Below are positions 26,898 through 35,125 of a stretch of DNA of 46,754 bases, one piece after another. The position numbers were made by a program, and so were the translations under genes. Under the pieces are notes generated by a model, which saw only the letters and a program-made list of their open reading frames with translations, searched no databases and was not told where the DNA came from. Origin of the DNA: DASPTT01 sp035623275 (GTDB lineage: Bacteria > Actinomycetota > Acidimicrobiia > Acidimicrobiales > UBA8190); assembly GCA_035623275.1 (NCBI GenBank), contig DASPTT010000157.1, positions 1 to 46,754 on the forward strand. Reading direction: 5' to 3'. Each line of letters starts with the position of its first letter. The stretch's first letter is position 1.

Positions 26898-28103
26898 TTA
26901 CACGTGAACCTGTCGATAGATCCCGTACATCGCCGAGACCAGCGCGATGGCGACGAAGCCCACGACGAGTCCGACGAAGATGATGACAGCGGGCTCGAAG
27001 AGCGCGGTGAACTGCTTGAGCTTGTAGTCGAGCTCGCGGTCGAAGTAGGTCGCCGCCGTCTCCAACTGGTCGTCCATCGTCCCGGTGCGCTCGCCGACCA
27101 AGAACATGTGCCGGGCGGCGGCCGGGAAGAGGCCACTGGCGGACAAGGGGGCGGCCAGGCCTTCACCACGGAGCATGGCCTCCCGAACGGTCTCCAGCCC
27201 CTCCTTGTAGACCGCGTTGGTGGTGGTGTGGCCGGTCACCTCCAGGGCGTCCGGAAGCGGCACGCCGGCACTCACCATCGAATACAGGATCCGGCAGAAC
27301 CGCTCCAGGATCGCGGTGCGGATCAAATCGCCGACGACGGGCAGCTTGAGGATCAGGTTGTCCCGGATCTCCCGACCCCGTCTCGTGTAGGTCACCAAAA
27401 GGACGACGGCCAGGATCCCTGCGACGACGGCCACGATGACGATCCAATCGTTCTTGACGAAACCTGCCACGCCGAGCAGCGCGCGCGTCGGCGCCGGCAG
27501 CTTGGCGTGCAGAGAGGAGAAGAAGGACTGGAACTTCGGCAAGACGACCGAGGTGATGATGATCACGGCCAGGATCGCCATCACGAGCACGATCGCGGGG
27601 TACATGAGCGCTGAGGTGACCTTGCGTCTGGCCTCGATATCGCGCTCGATGTAGTCCGACAGCTGCACGAGGACGATGTCGAGGTTCCCGGTCAGTTCTG
27701 CGGACTTGAGGATGCCGAGGTAGTAGGGGGGAAACGCTTCGGGGTGCTCGGCGGCCGCGTCGGCGAACGTGGCGCCGTTGCGGAGCGAATCGCACATTTC
27801 GGCGAGGACCCGCTGGAGCGTCTTGTTCGACATCTCCTGGGTCATCACGTCCATGGCCTCCAGGACCGGAATGCCGGCCTTCATGAAGACGGCCATCTGG
27901 CGGGAGAAGTGCATGAGGTCGCGTCGGGGAACCCTGGTTGCGGTGATCTCGAACTGGAGGATGCTCTTCTTCTCCTGCACCTCCACAGGGGACAGGTTGC
28001 GCAGGACCAAGGCACGTCGGGCCATGGACACGGTGAGGGCGTCCTCGATCCCCGTCACGGTGGCGCCGTCCGGGGCGATCGCGGTGAATTTGAACTTGGC
28101 CAT
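26898..28103 (-). CDS. pilC: Type IV pilus inner-membrane platform protein PilC
   Basis: The 401-residue protein has the usual two GspF/PilC repeats. The first cytoplasmic domain includes LMHFSRQMAVFMKAGIPVLEA and LRNGATFADAAAEHPEAFPPYY. A first membrane helix lies at VLVMAILAVIIITSVVLP. The second repeat includes ERFCRILYSMVSAGVPLPDALEV and ERTGTMDDQLETAATYFDREL. A C-terminal helix (PAVIIFVGLVVGFVAIALV) closes it. PilC anchors the assembly and retraction ATPases to the growing pilus. Length and features match the family. It begins nine bases after the pilB stop. Confidence 0.95.
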   Translation of the reverse strand: MAKFKFTAIAPDGATVTGIEDALTVSMARRALVLRNLSPVEVQEKKSILQFEITATRVPRRDLMHFSRQMAVFMKAGIPVLEAMDVMTQEMSNKTLQRVLAEMCDSLRNGATFADAAAEHPEAFPPYYLGILKSAELTGNLDIVLVQLSDYIERDIEARRKVTSALMYPAIVLVMAILAVIIITSVVLPKFQSFFSSLHAKLPAPTRALLGVAGFVKNDWIVIVAVVAGILAVVLLVTYTRRGREIRDNLILKLPVVGDLIRTAILERFCRILYSMVSAGVPLPDALEVTGHTTTNAVYKEGLETVREAMLRGEGLAAPLSASGLFPAAARHMFLVGERTGTMDDQLETAATYFDRELDYKLKQFTALFEPAVIIFVGLVVGFVAIALVSAMYGIYRQVHV

Positions 28104-28112
28104 TGGTCCTCG

Positions 28113-29876
28113 TCAGAAGGCGTAGATCGAGCGGACCACCTCGGAGATGGTGGTCACATCGGTGGCGACGAGCCGGATGGCCTCGTCCCGGAGTGTGCGC
28201 ATACCCTGCGACACGGCCATGCGTTGGAGCTCCTCCTGGGTCGCCCAGCCCACGACCAGCCGCTTGATCTCGGGCGTGATCCGCATGAGCTCGTAGACGC
28301 CGATGCGGTCGCGGTACCCGGTGCCGGCACAGAAGTTGCAGCCCTTGCCGTGCCAGAAGTCGACCTTGGGCTCGCCACCGGCCTCCTCGTAGAACGCGAG
28401 CTCCTCGTCGGTCGGTTGATATGGCGCACGGCACGTCGGACAGACGCGTCGCATGAGCCGCTGACTCACGACCGCCACCACGGACGACGCGATGAGGAAG
28501 GATTCGATACCCATGTCGAGGAACCGGTGCAGCGCGGCCGCGGAGTCCGTGGCGTGGAGGGACGACAGCACGAAATGCCCCGTCAGCGCCGACTGCACCG
28601 CGATGCGGGCCGTCTCCACGTCACGGATCTCGCCCACGAGGATGACGTCGGGGTCCTGGCGCAGGATGGAGCGCAGGCCGTTGGCGAAGGTGATGCCCGC
28701 CTGTTCGTTCGTCTGGATCTGGTTGATCGAGGGGAAGACGTACTCGACGGGGTCCTCGACGGTCATGATGTTGCGGTGCGGCTCGTTGATCTCGTTCAAC
28801 GCCGCATAGAGCGTGGTGGTCTTGCCACTGCCCGTCGGTCCGGCGCAGAGAACCATGCCGAACGGGGCCCGGATCAACCCGCCGAAGACCTCGTGCGTCC
28901 CGTCGGGCATGCCGAGCTGGCCCAGCTGGAACAGGGAGCGGCTCTTGTCCAGCACGCGCAGGACGCAGGACTCCCCCCAGATGGTGGCCACGGTCGAGAC
29001 GCGCACGTCGATCTCGCGCTCGTCGACGGTGATCGTGAACTGGCCGTCCTGCGGTCGTCGGCGCTCCACGATGTTCATCCCGGCCATGATCTTGAGCCGG
29101 CTCACCAGGGATGCGGCCATGGCGATCGGGAGCTCCACCGCGTCGTGGAGCGCACCGTCGATGCGGAAGCGGACCCTGAGGCGCTCGTCCTGGGGCTCGA
29201 TGTGCACGTCCGACGCACGGTCGCGCAACGCCTGGGTCACGATCAGGTTCACGACCTGGACGACGGGGGCGTCGTCGGCCAGGACGTTCGCCGTCGTGGC
29301 ATCGACGGTTCGTCGGGGTGTTTCGGTCCGTTCGAAGACCTCGACGAATTCGCCGATGTTCCCGAGCACCCGATAGGCCGAGTCGATGGCGCGCCGGATG
29401 TCCGTCGGTGGTGCGATCACCAAGGCCACCGCCCGCCCCGTGGCGTTGCACAAAGTGGCTTGGAGCTCGGGCGTCGGATCCGCCACCGCGACGGTCACGC
29501 CGCGTTCGTCGATGAGCACGGGCAATGCGGTATGGGCGCGGGCGAGGCTCTCCGGGAGCGTGGCGATGGCGTCCGGCGTGGGCCCGTGGCGGGAAAGGTC
29601 GACGAAGGGGACGCCGAGCTGATCGGAGAGGACCCGGGTCAGCTGCTCCTCGTCGATGGCGCCGAGGTCGACGAGCAGCGTCCCGATCCGCTTGCCCGAG
29701 TCGGACTGCTGGAGCAGGGCCTCGGCCAGTTGCGCGTGCGTGATCAGCCGGGAGCTGACCAGGAGCTCCCCGAGGTGCGACTGGACGGCCCGCTGTGGCT
29801 GGGCCGGTGGGACGGCCGGCGCGGTGGCCCCCTCGGTCCGCTCCGGCACCTGCGCCCTGCCCCGTCGTCGGCTCAT
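28113..29876 (-). CDS. pilB: Type IV pilus assembly ATPase PilB
   Basis: The 587-residue protein starts at ATG 29876, preceded by GAGG. It has an MshEN/GspE N-terminal domain (LGELLVSSRLITHAQLAEALL, VPFVDLSRHGP), then the ATPase: Walker A GPTGSGKTT (346-354), Asp box MTVEDPVEY, Walker B DPDVILVGEIRD and the His box GHFVLSSLHATDS. Two CxxC pairs (CPTCRAPY and CNFCAGTG) form the zinc site of extension ATPases, which PilT lacks. It powers pilus polymerisation. It heads the minus-strand order pilB, pilC, pilin, pilin. Confidence 0.95.
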   Translation of the reverse strand: MSRRRGRAQVPERTEGATAPAVPPAQPQRAVQSHLGELLVSSRLITHAQLAEALLQQSDSGKRIGTLLVDLGAIDEEQLTRVLSDQLGVPFVDLSRHGPTPDAIATLPESLARAHTALPVLIDERGVTVAVADPTPELQATLCNATGRAVALVIAPPTDIRRAIDSAYRVLGNIGEFVEVFERTETPRRTVDATTANVLADDAPVVQVVNLIVTQALRDRASDVHIEPQDERLRVRFRIDGALHDAVELPIAMAASLVSRLKIMAGMNIVERRRPQDGQFTITVDEREIDVRVSTVATIWGESCVLRVLDKSRSLFQLGQLGMPDGTHEVFGGLIRAPFGMVLCAGPTGSGKTTTLYAALNEINEPHRNIMTVEDPVEYVFPSINQIQTNEQAGITFANGLRSILRQDPDVILVGEIRDVETARIAVQSALTGHFVLSSLHATDSAAALHRFLDMGIESFLIASSVVAVVSQRLMRRVCPTCRAPYQPTDEELAFYEEAGGEPKVDFWHGKGCNFCAGTGYRDRIGVYELMRITPEIKRLVVGWATQEELQRMAVSQGMRTLRDEAIRLVATDVTTISEVVRSIYAF

Positions 29877-30593
29877 CTCAGGCCTCGTCCCCCGTGGGCG
29901 CGCCCCCACCCCCTGTGTCGGATGTTGCCAATGATGCAAAGGCTACAGGCGGCAACCGAGGTCCCTGGTGCGCGGTGTCGTACCCGACGCTGAGCCGACG
30001 GATGGGCAGTTCATGAAGGCTTTTCGTGGTGCCGCCCGCCCGTCGGTGGCCCCGCCGACGAGTCACCTGAGCATGGTGCGTGACGAGGCTCACGACCGGC
30101 CCACCACGTCCCCAACATTTGCTCAACGAAGGGGCCTGGTGGTGTCGGGTCGGAAAGGCTCCGTTTGCCGAGGTCGCAGCCCTCTCGTCGTGGTTGGCCA
30201 AATGTTGGCCTGACGTTGCCGGGTCGGCGGCGCCTTCAGAGGGGGTCGCGATCGTCCGGCCCGCGTGGTCCGGGCGACGGGTGAACCTGGGGGGCGGTCT
30301 CATGGGCGTCGAGGTCTTGTCGCAACCGACGGGCAACGGTTCCGCGGTAGCGAGCCTCGACGGTGGTCATGCGTTGAGCGTGCCGGGGAACTCGCGCCTG
30401 GCCAAACGAAGTTCATCTCCCAGGAGCGCAAGATCCGCGCGCCTCCTTGGTTCTGCGGTGTCCACGAGGGCCTGACGACCCTCGAGCACGGGCGACGTGA
30501 TGATCCTGGGGCCCTTGATGGTCGCCTGGCCCCAGAGGAGCGAGTGGCGAACCCGACGCCCACGTCGAGTCCCAGTCATCCAAGGAGAATCAC
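29877..30593. other. 717-base divergent intergenic region
   Basis: I see no convincing gene here; the open frames on both strands are ordinary for this GC content and have no recognisable protein. It should hold the promoters of the pilB operon (leftwards) and the secreted-protein cluster (rightwards). CCAACATTTG at 30112-30121 recurs inverted at 30199-30208, 77 bases apart, which might be paired regulator sites. A GGCCAAA motif occurs at 30196-30202 and 30400-30406. Confidence 0.5.
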
Positions 30594-31097
30594 ATGCACA
30601 AGCGGTTCAGCCTCAAGAAGCGCATCGTCGTCGCCGGCGCGGGGGTCGGCCTGCTCGCCGGCGCGGGCGCCGCGTACGCGTACTTCACGTCCACGGGGAC
30701 CGGCAGCGGTGACGTCACCGTCGGCACCGCCACCGACTGGGCCGTGACGGTGGCCGCGCCCACCGGCGGACCCCTCATGCCGGGATCGGGGAGCGAGACG
30801 GTGGGCTACACCGTCACCAACAACGGCACCAGCGCGCAGATGCTCGCGGCGGTCAAGACGACCCTCGACACGGACACCAATGGCAACGTCATGAACGCTA
30901 ACGGTCACGCTGTTAACGGCTGTCTGGCGTCGTGGTTCACCGTCACCGACGCCCACCCGACGCCGAACCAGTCCGTGGCCGCCGACGGCGGGACCTACCA
31001 GAGCTCGGCCACGGTGACGCTCAACGAGCAGAGCCCCGCCGTCGACCAGAACGCCTGCCAGGGCGCGTCGCCGACCCTCACCGTCAGCGCGAGCTGA
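30594..31097 (+). CDS. Secreted protein with AYAYF signal region (SipW/TasA-like)
   Basis: The 167-residue protein begins MHKRFSLKKRIVVAGAGVGLLAGAGAAYAYFTSTGTGSG. The hydrophobic signal ending in AYAYF and followed by TSxGTGSG is the pattern seen in actinobacterial relatives of TasA/camelysin fibre subunits. The mature part is a single beta-sandwich-like domain with two cysteines and many Thr and Asn. AAGGAG lies six bases before the ATG. It opens a three-gene cluster whose members share the signal pattern. A fibre or surface-layer role is inferred. No SipW-type signal peptidase gene is in the window. Confidence 0.7.
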   Translation: MHKRFSLKKRIVVAGAGVGLLAGAGAAYAYFTSTGTGSGDVTVGTATDWAVTVAAPTGGPLMPGSGSETVGYTVTNNGTSAQMLAAVKTTLDTDTNGNVMNANGHAVNGCLASWFTVTDAHPTPNQSVAADGGTYQSSATVTLNEQSPAVDQNACQGASPTLTVSAS

Positions 31098-31180
31098 TCA
31101 CGCCGCCCGGCGGGGGTGTCACCGTCTCGCACCCCCGCCGGGATCCCGGCGCACAGCGACGCACCCGTTCCGGAAGGTCC

Positions 31181-31753
31181 ATGCCCACCATGACCACCAC
31201 CGCACCGACCCGCCTCATCCGTATCGACGCCATTCCGCCGGCACCGGCAGCGTCGTGCCGGGTCGCCCGCCGCCCGCACCATCGCCTGGCCGTCGCGGTG
31301 CTCGCCGGCGTGTCCGCCCTCGGGGCCGGCGTCGTCCCGGGCGGCGCCTACGCCTACTTCACCTCGCAGGGGTCGGGCTCGGGAGCGGCCACGGTGGGCG
31401 CCGTGTCCGCGGTGTCGGTCGTGGACGGCGCCGCCGCCACGACCGTGGAGCGTCTCGCCCCGGGGGGCACGGCCGATGTCGCCCTCCAGATCCAGAACAC
31501 CAACCCTTTCCCCCTGACGCTGGTGAGCGTGGAGCCGGCCGCCGGGTCGGTCACCCCCGACTCGGCCCATGACGGCTGCACCACCACCGGGGTGAGCTTC
31601 GAAGGGGCCTCGTCCGTCCAGGCCACGCTGGCCCCCGACGCAACCACGGCCGTGTCCCTGCCCGGTGCCGCCTCCATGGACGACACGTCCTCCGACGCCT
31701 GCCAGGGGGCGACGTTCGCGATCCCCGTGACGATCACCGTGGAGAAGCAGTGA
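31181..31753 (+). CDS. Second AYAYF-type secreted protein
   Basis: From ATG 31181, with GGAAGG five bases upstream, the protein has 190 residues. A longer basic N-terminus (RVARRPHHR) precedes the signal helix, which ends GGAYAYFTSQGSGSG as in the preceding gene. The mature domain contains TADVALQIQNTNPFPLTLVSVEP, a DUF/BsuPI-like beta-sandwich pattern. It has two cysteines in SAHDGCTTTG and SDACQGATF; the latter motif (ACQGA) is shared with the first protein. The next gene's GTG overlaps its stop by four bases. It is likely co-secreted with its neighbours. Confidence 0.7.
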   Translation: MPTMTTTAPTRLIRIDAIPPAPAASCRVARRPHHRLAVAVLAGVSALGAGVVPGGAYAYFTSQGSGSGAATVGAVSAVSVVDGAAATTVERLAPGGTADVALQIQNTNPFPLTLVSVEPAAGSVTPDSAHDGCTTTGVSFEGASSVQATLAPDATTAVSLPGAASMDDTSSDACQGATFAIPVTITVEKQ

Positions 31754-32649
31754 GCGTGGGGCACCACCGCTGCGGCGGGCGTCTCTGCCGCCTCGTGCTG
31801 GCCGCCGCCGGCGGCGGGTTCGCCACGCTCGCCTTCGGGGCGGGTGCGGCCTTCGCCTACTGGTCCCTCTCCGACACCAGCCCGACGGGCGGCGCGGCGG
31901 CCGCCGACGCCATCGTCACCGCCCCCGGTGCGCCGAGCGTGCCCACCGGCCCCGCCACCTCGCGCGACATCGACGTCGCCTTCGGCCCGGCGACGTTCCG
32001 CAGCGGCAGCGGTGCCGTCACCGAGTACCGCGTCCAGCGCTACGCGGAGGGCGCCACCAGCCCCTCGGCGTCCTTCCTCTGCAACGCGGCCGGGTCGGCC
32101 ACCACGGTGGCCTGCACCGACACGGACGTGCCCGACGGTCGGTGGCAGTACACCGAGACACCCTTGTACGCCACGAACTGGCAAGGGGCCGAGAGCGAGC
32201 GCAGTGCCGGCGTGCTCGTCGACCTCACGCCCCCGAGCGTGACCGTGACCGCACCCGTCGACGGCCGGACCTACGACGCCGCCACCTGGACCGTCGCCGG
32301 CCCCATGTCGGGGACGGCCAGCGCCGCCACCTTCCCCGTCCAGTCGGTGGCCGTCAGCCTCCAGCAGGGGAACCAGGGATGCTGGAACGGCGGCGGCATC
32401 GGCTCGAGTGCGTTCGACGAGCCCTGCGACCACTACGTCGTCGTCCAGGGCACCTCCAGCTGGCAGGAGCCGTTCACGGTCGCCCAGTTCGGCTCGGGCG
32501 GCACCTACACCCTGCGGGTGCAGGTCACCGACAGCGCCGGCATCGCCTGGAACGACCTTGCGCAGGTCACCTTCGTCGACGACCCGACGTCGCTCGAGGC
32601 CGCCACGTCGCCGGGCCCTGGCACCGGTCTCCCCTCCACCGGTACCTGA
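31750..32649 (+). CDS. Third AY-type secreted protein, ending in a bare LPSTGT
   Basis: The 299-residue protein has a signal region ending FAYWSLSDTSPTGG, a variant of the AYAYF pattern. Two beta domains follow: a fibronectin-like part (VTEYRVQRYAEGATSPSASF) and an Ig-like part (VTVTAPVDGRTYDAATWTV ... TLRVQVTDSAGIAWND). The chain ends PGPGTGLPSTGT directly at the stop codon. LPSTG is a perfect sortase motif, yet the hydrophobic helix and basic tail that normally follow are absent. The GTG start at 31750 overlaps the upstream stop (GTGA). A strong terminator follows after 11 bases, so it closes the operon. Confidence 0.72.
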   Translation: MSVGHHRCGGRLCRLVLAAAGGGFATLAFGAGAAFAYWSLSDTSPTGGAAAADAIVTAPGAPSVPTGPATSRDIDVAFGPATFRSGSGAVTEYRVQRYAEGATSPSASFLCNAAGSATTVACTDTDVPDGRWQYTETPLYATNWQGAESERSAGVLVDLTPPSVTVTAPVDGRTYDAATWTVAGPMSGTASAATFPVQSVAVSLQQGNQGCWNGGGIGSSAFDEPCDHYVVVQGTSSWQEPFTVAQFGSGGTYTLRVQVTDSAGIAWNDLAQVTFVDDPTSLEAATSPGPGTGLPSTGT

Positions 32650-32660
32650 GGCCCGGACGC

Positions 32661-32698
32661 GAAACCAGGCGACCCGGAGGAATGGGTCGCCTGGTTTC
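32661..32698. terminator. Strong bidirectional terminator
   Basis: GAAACCAGGCGACCC (32661-32675) and its perfect 15-base complement (32684-32698) flank an eight-base loop, with TT after the stem. It lies between the end of the secreted-protein cluster and the convergent HtrA gene. Confidence 0.85.
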
Positions 32699-32725
32699 TT
32701 CCGCCCCCGGGACTGAGGAGTGGGA

Positions 32726-34399
32726 TCAGGCCGGAGGACCGGTGGTGAGCTGGACCTGCGCGCTGTGGCTGGTGCCCTGGCCGTCGACCCAGGTGACGGT
32801 CACGGTGTCGCCGGGCTTGTAGTGGAGCAGGGTGTTGCTCAGGTCGTTCGCCGAGCTGATGGTGGTGCCGTCCACCGCGGTGATGGTGTCGCCCGCCCCG
32901 ATGCCGGCGTTGTCGGCCGGGCTGCCGGACTGGACGCGCTCGACATAGGCCCCGGCGATGCCCGAGCCGCCGCCGGCGCCGCCGAAGAAGCCGCCGCTGC
33001 TCTGCGACCCGTCGGAGACGGCCACACCCAGCAGGGCGCGGGGCCCGATCTGGATGGTCGTGCTGGCCTTGCCGGCCTGGATGTCGTCGGCCAGCGTCAG
33101 CGCGTCGCTGATGCCGATGGCGTAGCCCTCGTTGGCCGTGCCGCCTTGGTCGCCGAAGCCACCGCCGTTGGCCACCGACGCCGCCGTGTCCATGCCGATC
33201 ACGTGGCCGTTGGTGTCGACCAGCGGGCCGCCCGAGTCACCGGGCTGGATCGGCGCGTCGGTCTGGATCAGGCCGTGGAGGGTCTCGGTGAGCGTCCCCG
33301 TGTCACCGGCGGTGATGGTCTGGTTCAGCGCCGTGATGGTGCCGGCCACCGCGGTGGGGGTGCCGCCCTTGCCCAGCGCGTTGCCGATGGCCACCACGGG
33401 GCTGCCGACGCTCAGGTTGTTCGAGCTGCCCAGCGTCACCGTCTTGAGGCCCGATGCGTCCTTCAGCTGCAGGAGGGCGACGTCGTCGGTGACCGAGTAC
33501 CCGAGCACCGTCGCGCTGTAGGTGCGACCGGTCCCGCCGATCTGGGCGTTGATGGTGGTCGCGTTCTCGATGACGTGGTTGTTGGTGAGCACCAGGCCGC
33601 CGGCGGTGAGCACCATGCCGGTGCCGGCCGCCGCGCCCCCCTCGGCGAGGGTCGTCGTGATGTCGACGACGGCGGGGTCGACGCCTGCCGCGATTGCGGA
33701 GGTGTTCACGCCGGCGGGCGCGTTGCTCGATCCCGAGCCCGATCCCAGGCCCGAGTTGCCCTGCGATGGGACCAGCTGGGTGTTCGCGGTGTCGCTGTGG
33801 TTCATGGCGTACTCGACCGCGGCGCCGCCCACCGCGGAGGCCAGCACGACCACCGCGACGACCACGGCGGCGATGGCCCAGCCGCCGGCGGGCTTGTGCG
33901 TCCGGGGCGGCGTGTAGGGGTGCGGGCCGCTGCCGTAGGGGTAGGGCGCGCCGTAGGGGGTTTGGGTCCCGTAGGGGGGCTGGGTCCCGTAGGGGTGCGA
34001 GCCGTAGGGGTACGGGGGCGTGCCGTAGGGCGGCACCGGCCCACCACCCCAGGCCCCGGCTCCGCCGGCGCCCGTCGCCCAGGGCGGCGGGGGAGGCGCC
34101 CCCGGGCCCTCGGGGGCCGCGGGCCCCGCCGACGCGGGTGCGCCGAAGGGCGTCCCCGGGACGACGGGCGGGTCGGTCCAGGCGACCGGCGGCACCTCGG
34201 CGGTCGGGATCGCCGGCACCTCGGCCGTCGGTGAGCCGGTGGCCGGGATCTCGCCGGTGGGGGTGGCGTCCCCAGGGGCCTCGGCCTGCACGGGCGCGGC
34301 GCCCATGGGCTCGCCGGCCGGGGAGACCACGGCCCCGCCGCCGTTCGCTCCGTCCTGGTCGCCCCCCGGGACCTGCACGTTCTCGCCGTCGCTCGTCAC
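32726..34399 (-). CDS. HtrA/DegP-type membrane serine protease with PDZ domain
   Basis: The 557-residue protein has a long cytoplasmic N-terminus: first Pro/Ala-rich, then PYG repeats (YGTPPYPYGSHPYGTQPPYG). A membrane helix (WAIAAVVVAVVVLASAVGGAA) follows. The trypsin-like domain has His in VLTNNHVIENA, Asp in VTDDVALLQL and Ser in IQPGDSGGPLVD. A PDZ domain near the end contains AYVERVQSGSPADNAGIGAGD. HtrA proteases degrade or process damaged proteins outside the membrane. Length and order fit actinobacterial HtrA/PepD proteins. Confidence 0.92.
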   Translation of the reverse strand: MTSDGENVQVPGGDQDGANGGGAVVSPAGEPMGAAPVQAEAPGDATPTGEIPATGSPTAEVPAIPTAEVPPVAWTDPPVVPGTPFGAPASAGPAAPEGPGAPPPPPWATGAGGAGAWGGGPVPPYGTPPYPYGSHPYGTQPPYGTQTPYGAPYPYGSGPHPYTPPRTHKPAGGWAIAAVVVAVVVLASAVGGAAVEYAMNHSDTANTQLVPSQGNSGLGSGSGSSNAPAGVNTSAIAAGVDPAVVDITTTLAEGGAAAGTGMVLTAGGLVLTNNHVIENATTINAQIGGTGRTYSATVLGYSVTDDVALLQLKDASGLKTVTLGSSNNLSVGSPVVAIGNALGKGGTPTAVAGTITALNQTITAGDTGTLTETLHGLIQTDAPIQPGDSGGPLVDTNGHVIGMDTAASVANGGGFGDQGGTANEGYAIGISDALTLADDIQAGKASTTIQIGPRALLGVAVSDGSQSSGGFFGGAGGGSGIAGAYVERVQSGSPADNAGIGAGDTITAVDGTTISSANDLSNTLLHYKPGDTVTVTWVDGQGTSHSAQVQLTTGPPA

Positions 34400-34506
34400 G
34401 TTGTCCTCCGAATGCCCCGCACTCGACGGGGTCGATCAGCCGTTATCGACAGGATGGTCCCCGAACCTGTGAGCGAACTTGGAAACGATTGTGGGGTTGC
34501 TTGGAC

Positions 34507-34546
34507 GTGCGAGGCCGTGCGAGGCCGTGCGAAGCAGTGCGAAGCA
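34507..34546. repeat. Four 10-bp tandem repeats upstream of the HtrA gene
   Basis: Two copies of GTGCGAGGCC (34507-34516, 34517-34526) are followed by two copies of GTGCGAAGCA (34527-34536, 34537-34546). The block lies in the 158-base gap between the cupin stop and the HtrA start. The paired sub-variants suggest stepwise duplication. One helical turn per unit could suit phased protein binding, but nothing proves it. Confidence 0.7.
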
Positions 34547-34557
34547 GGCCGGCGGAT

Positions 34558-35097
34558 TCAGGGGGCCCGGTGGCCGCCCAGCAGGATGAACGCGACCCGG
34601 GCGGGCTGCCCCGACCGGTTGCGCCAGGCGTGGCGCGTGCCGCGCTGGACGACGCAGTCACCCGGGCCGACGTGCACCGTGCGTTTCTCGTCGAGCTCGA
34701 GGTCCAGCTCGCCTTCGACGACAACGGCGAAGTCCACGGTGTCGGTGCTGTGCATGCCCGGGTCGGCGGGTTCGAGCTTGGCCACCAGGTCGGGCACCTT
34801 CTCCTGCGCCTCGGCCAGGGCCGCGCCCAGGTCGGCGCCCGCGCCCGGCCCGCCGGCATCGTCGGGTGGGAACGTCACCACGCGGAAGACCGCGCCGCCC
34901 GCTGACGGGAAGTAGTGCGCCACCCCCGGGCCGCCCGTGTCGTCCGGGATGGCGGGCGCGTGCGTGAGGGACCAGAGCTCGAAGCTCTCGAAGCCCGGGA
35001 CGAGGGAGAGCGTGACCGGGCTGATTTCCGAATCGCTCGTGACCAGCGCGGTCCCGGCCTCGTCGTGGCCCGTCACCACCAGACGCACGTCGGCCAT
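34558..35097 (-). CDS. Cupin-domain protein
   Basis: The 179-residue protein begins MADVRLVVTGHDEAGTALVTSD. The C-terminal cupin has the conserved pattern MHSTDTVDFAVVVEGELDLELD, then GPGDCVVQRGTRHAWRN, with one His in the first motif and a His in the second that could bind a metal. The N-terminal half resembles the leading part of cupin proteins with a conserved FELW...P segment. The substrate is unknown. It starts 28 bases after the TenA-like gene in the same direction; no clear ribosome-binding site precedes the ATG at 35097, so translation may depend on the upstream gene. Confidence 0.78.
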   Translation of the reverse strand: MADVRLVVTGHDEAGTALVTSDSEISPVTLSLVPGFESFELWSLTHAPAIPDDTGGPGVAHYFPSAGGAVFRVVTFPPDDAGGPGAGADLGAALAEAQEKVPDLVAKLEPADPGMHSTDTVDFAVVVEGELDLELDEKRTVHVGPGDCVVQRGTRHAWRNRSGQPARVAFILLGGHRAP

Positions 35098-35125
35098 GGG
35101 GGAGCGGCGCGGGCGAGGCGGCCGA

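Noticed and set aside
29878..30475. Open frames on both strands in the divergent region upstream of pilB
   Set aside because: They lack ribosome-binding sites and any recognisable protein pattern, and overlap each other.
30380..30480. A possible c-di-GMP (GEMM-I) riboswitch before the secreted-protein cluster
   Set aside because: The order GGCCAAAC ... GAGCGCAAG ... GCGGTGTCC is faintly like GEMM, but the GNRA hairpin and the exact ACGCAAAGCC and GGCAAAC parts are missing, and the local pairing (GCGCCTGG with CCAGGAGCGC) does not fit that fold.
33694..34905. A 403-residue plus-strand frame opposite the HtrA gene
   Set aside because: It is an Arg/Pro-rich shadow of the Pro/Tyr/Gly-rich HtrA N-terminus; the HtrA frame carries clear catalytic motifs.
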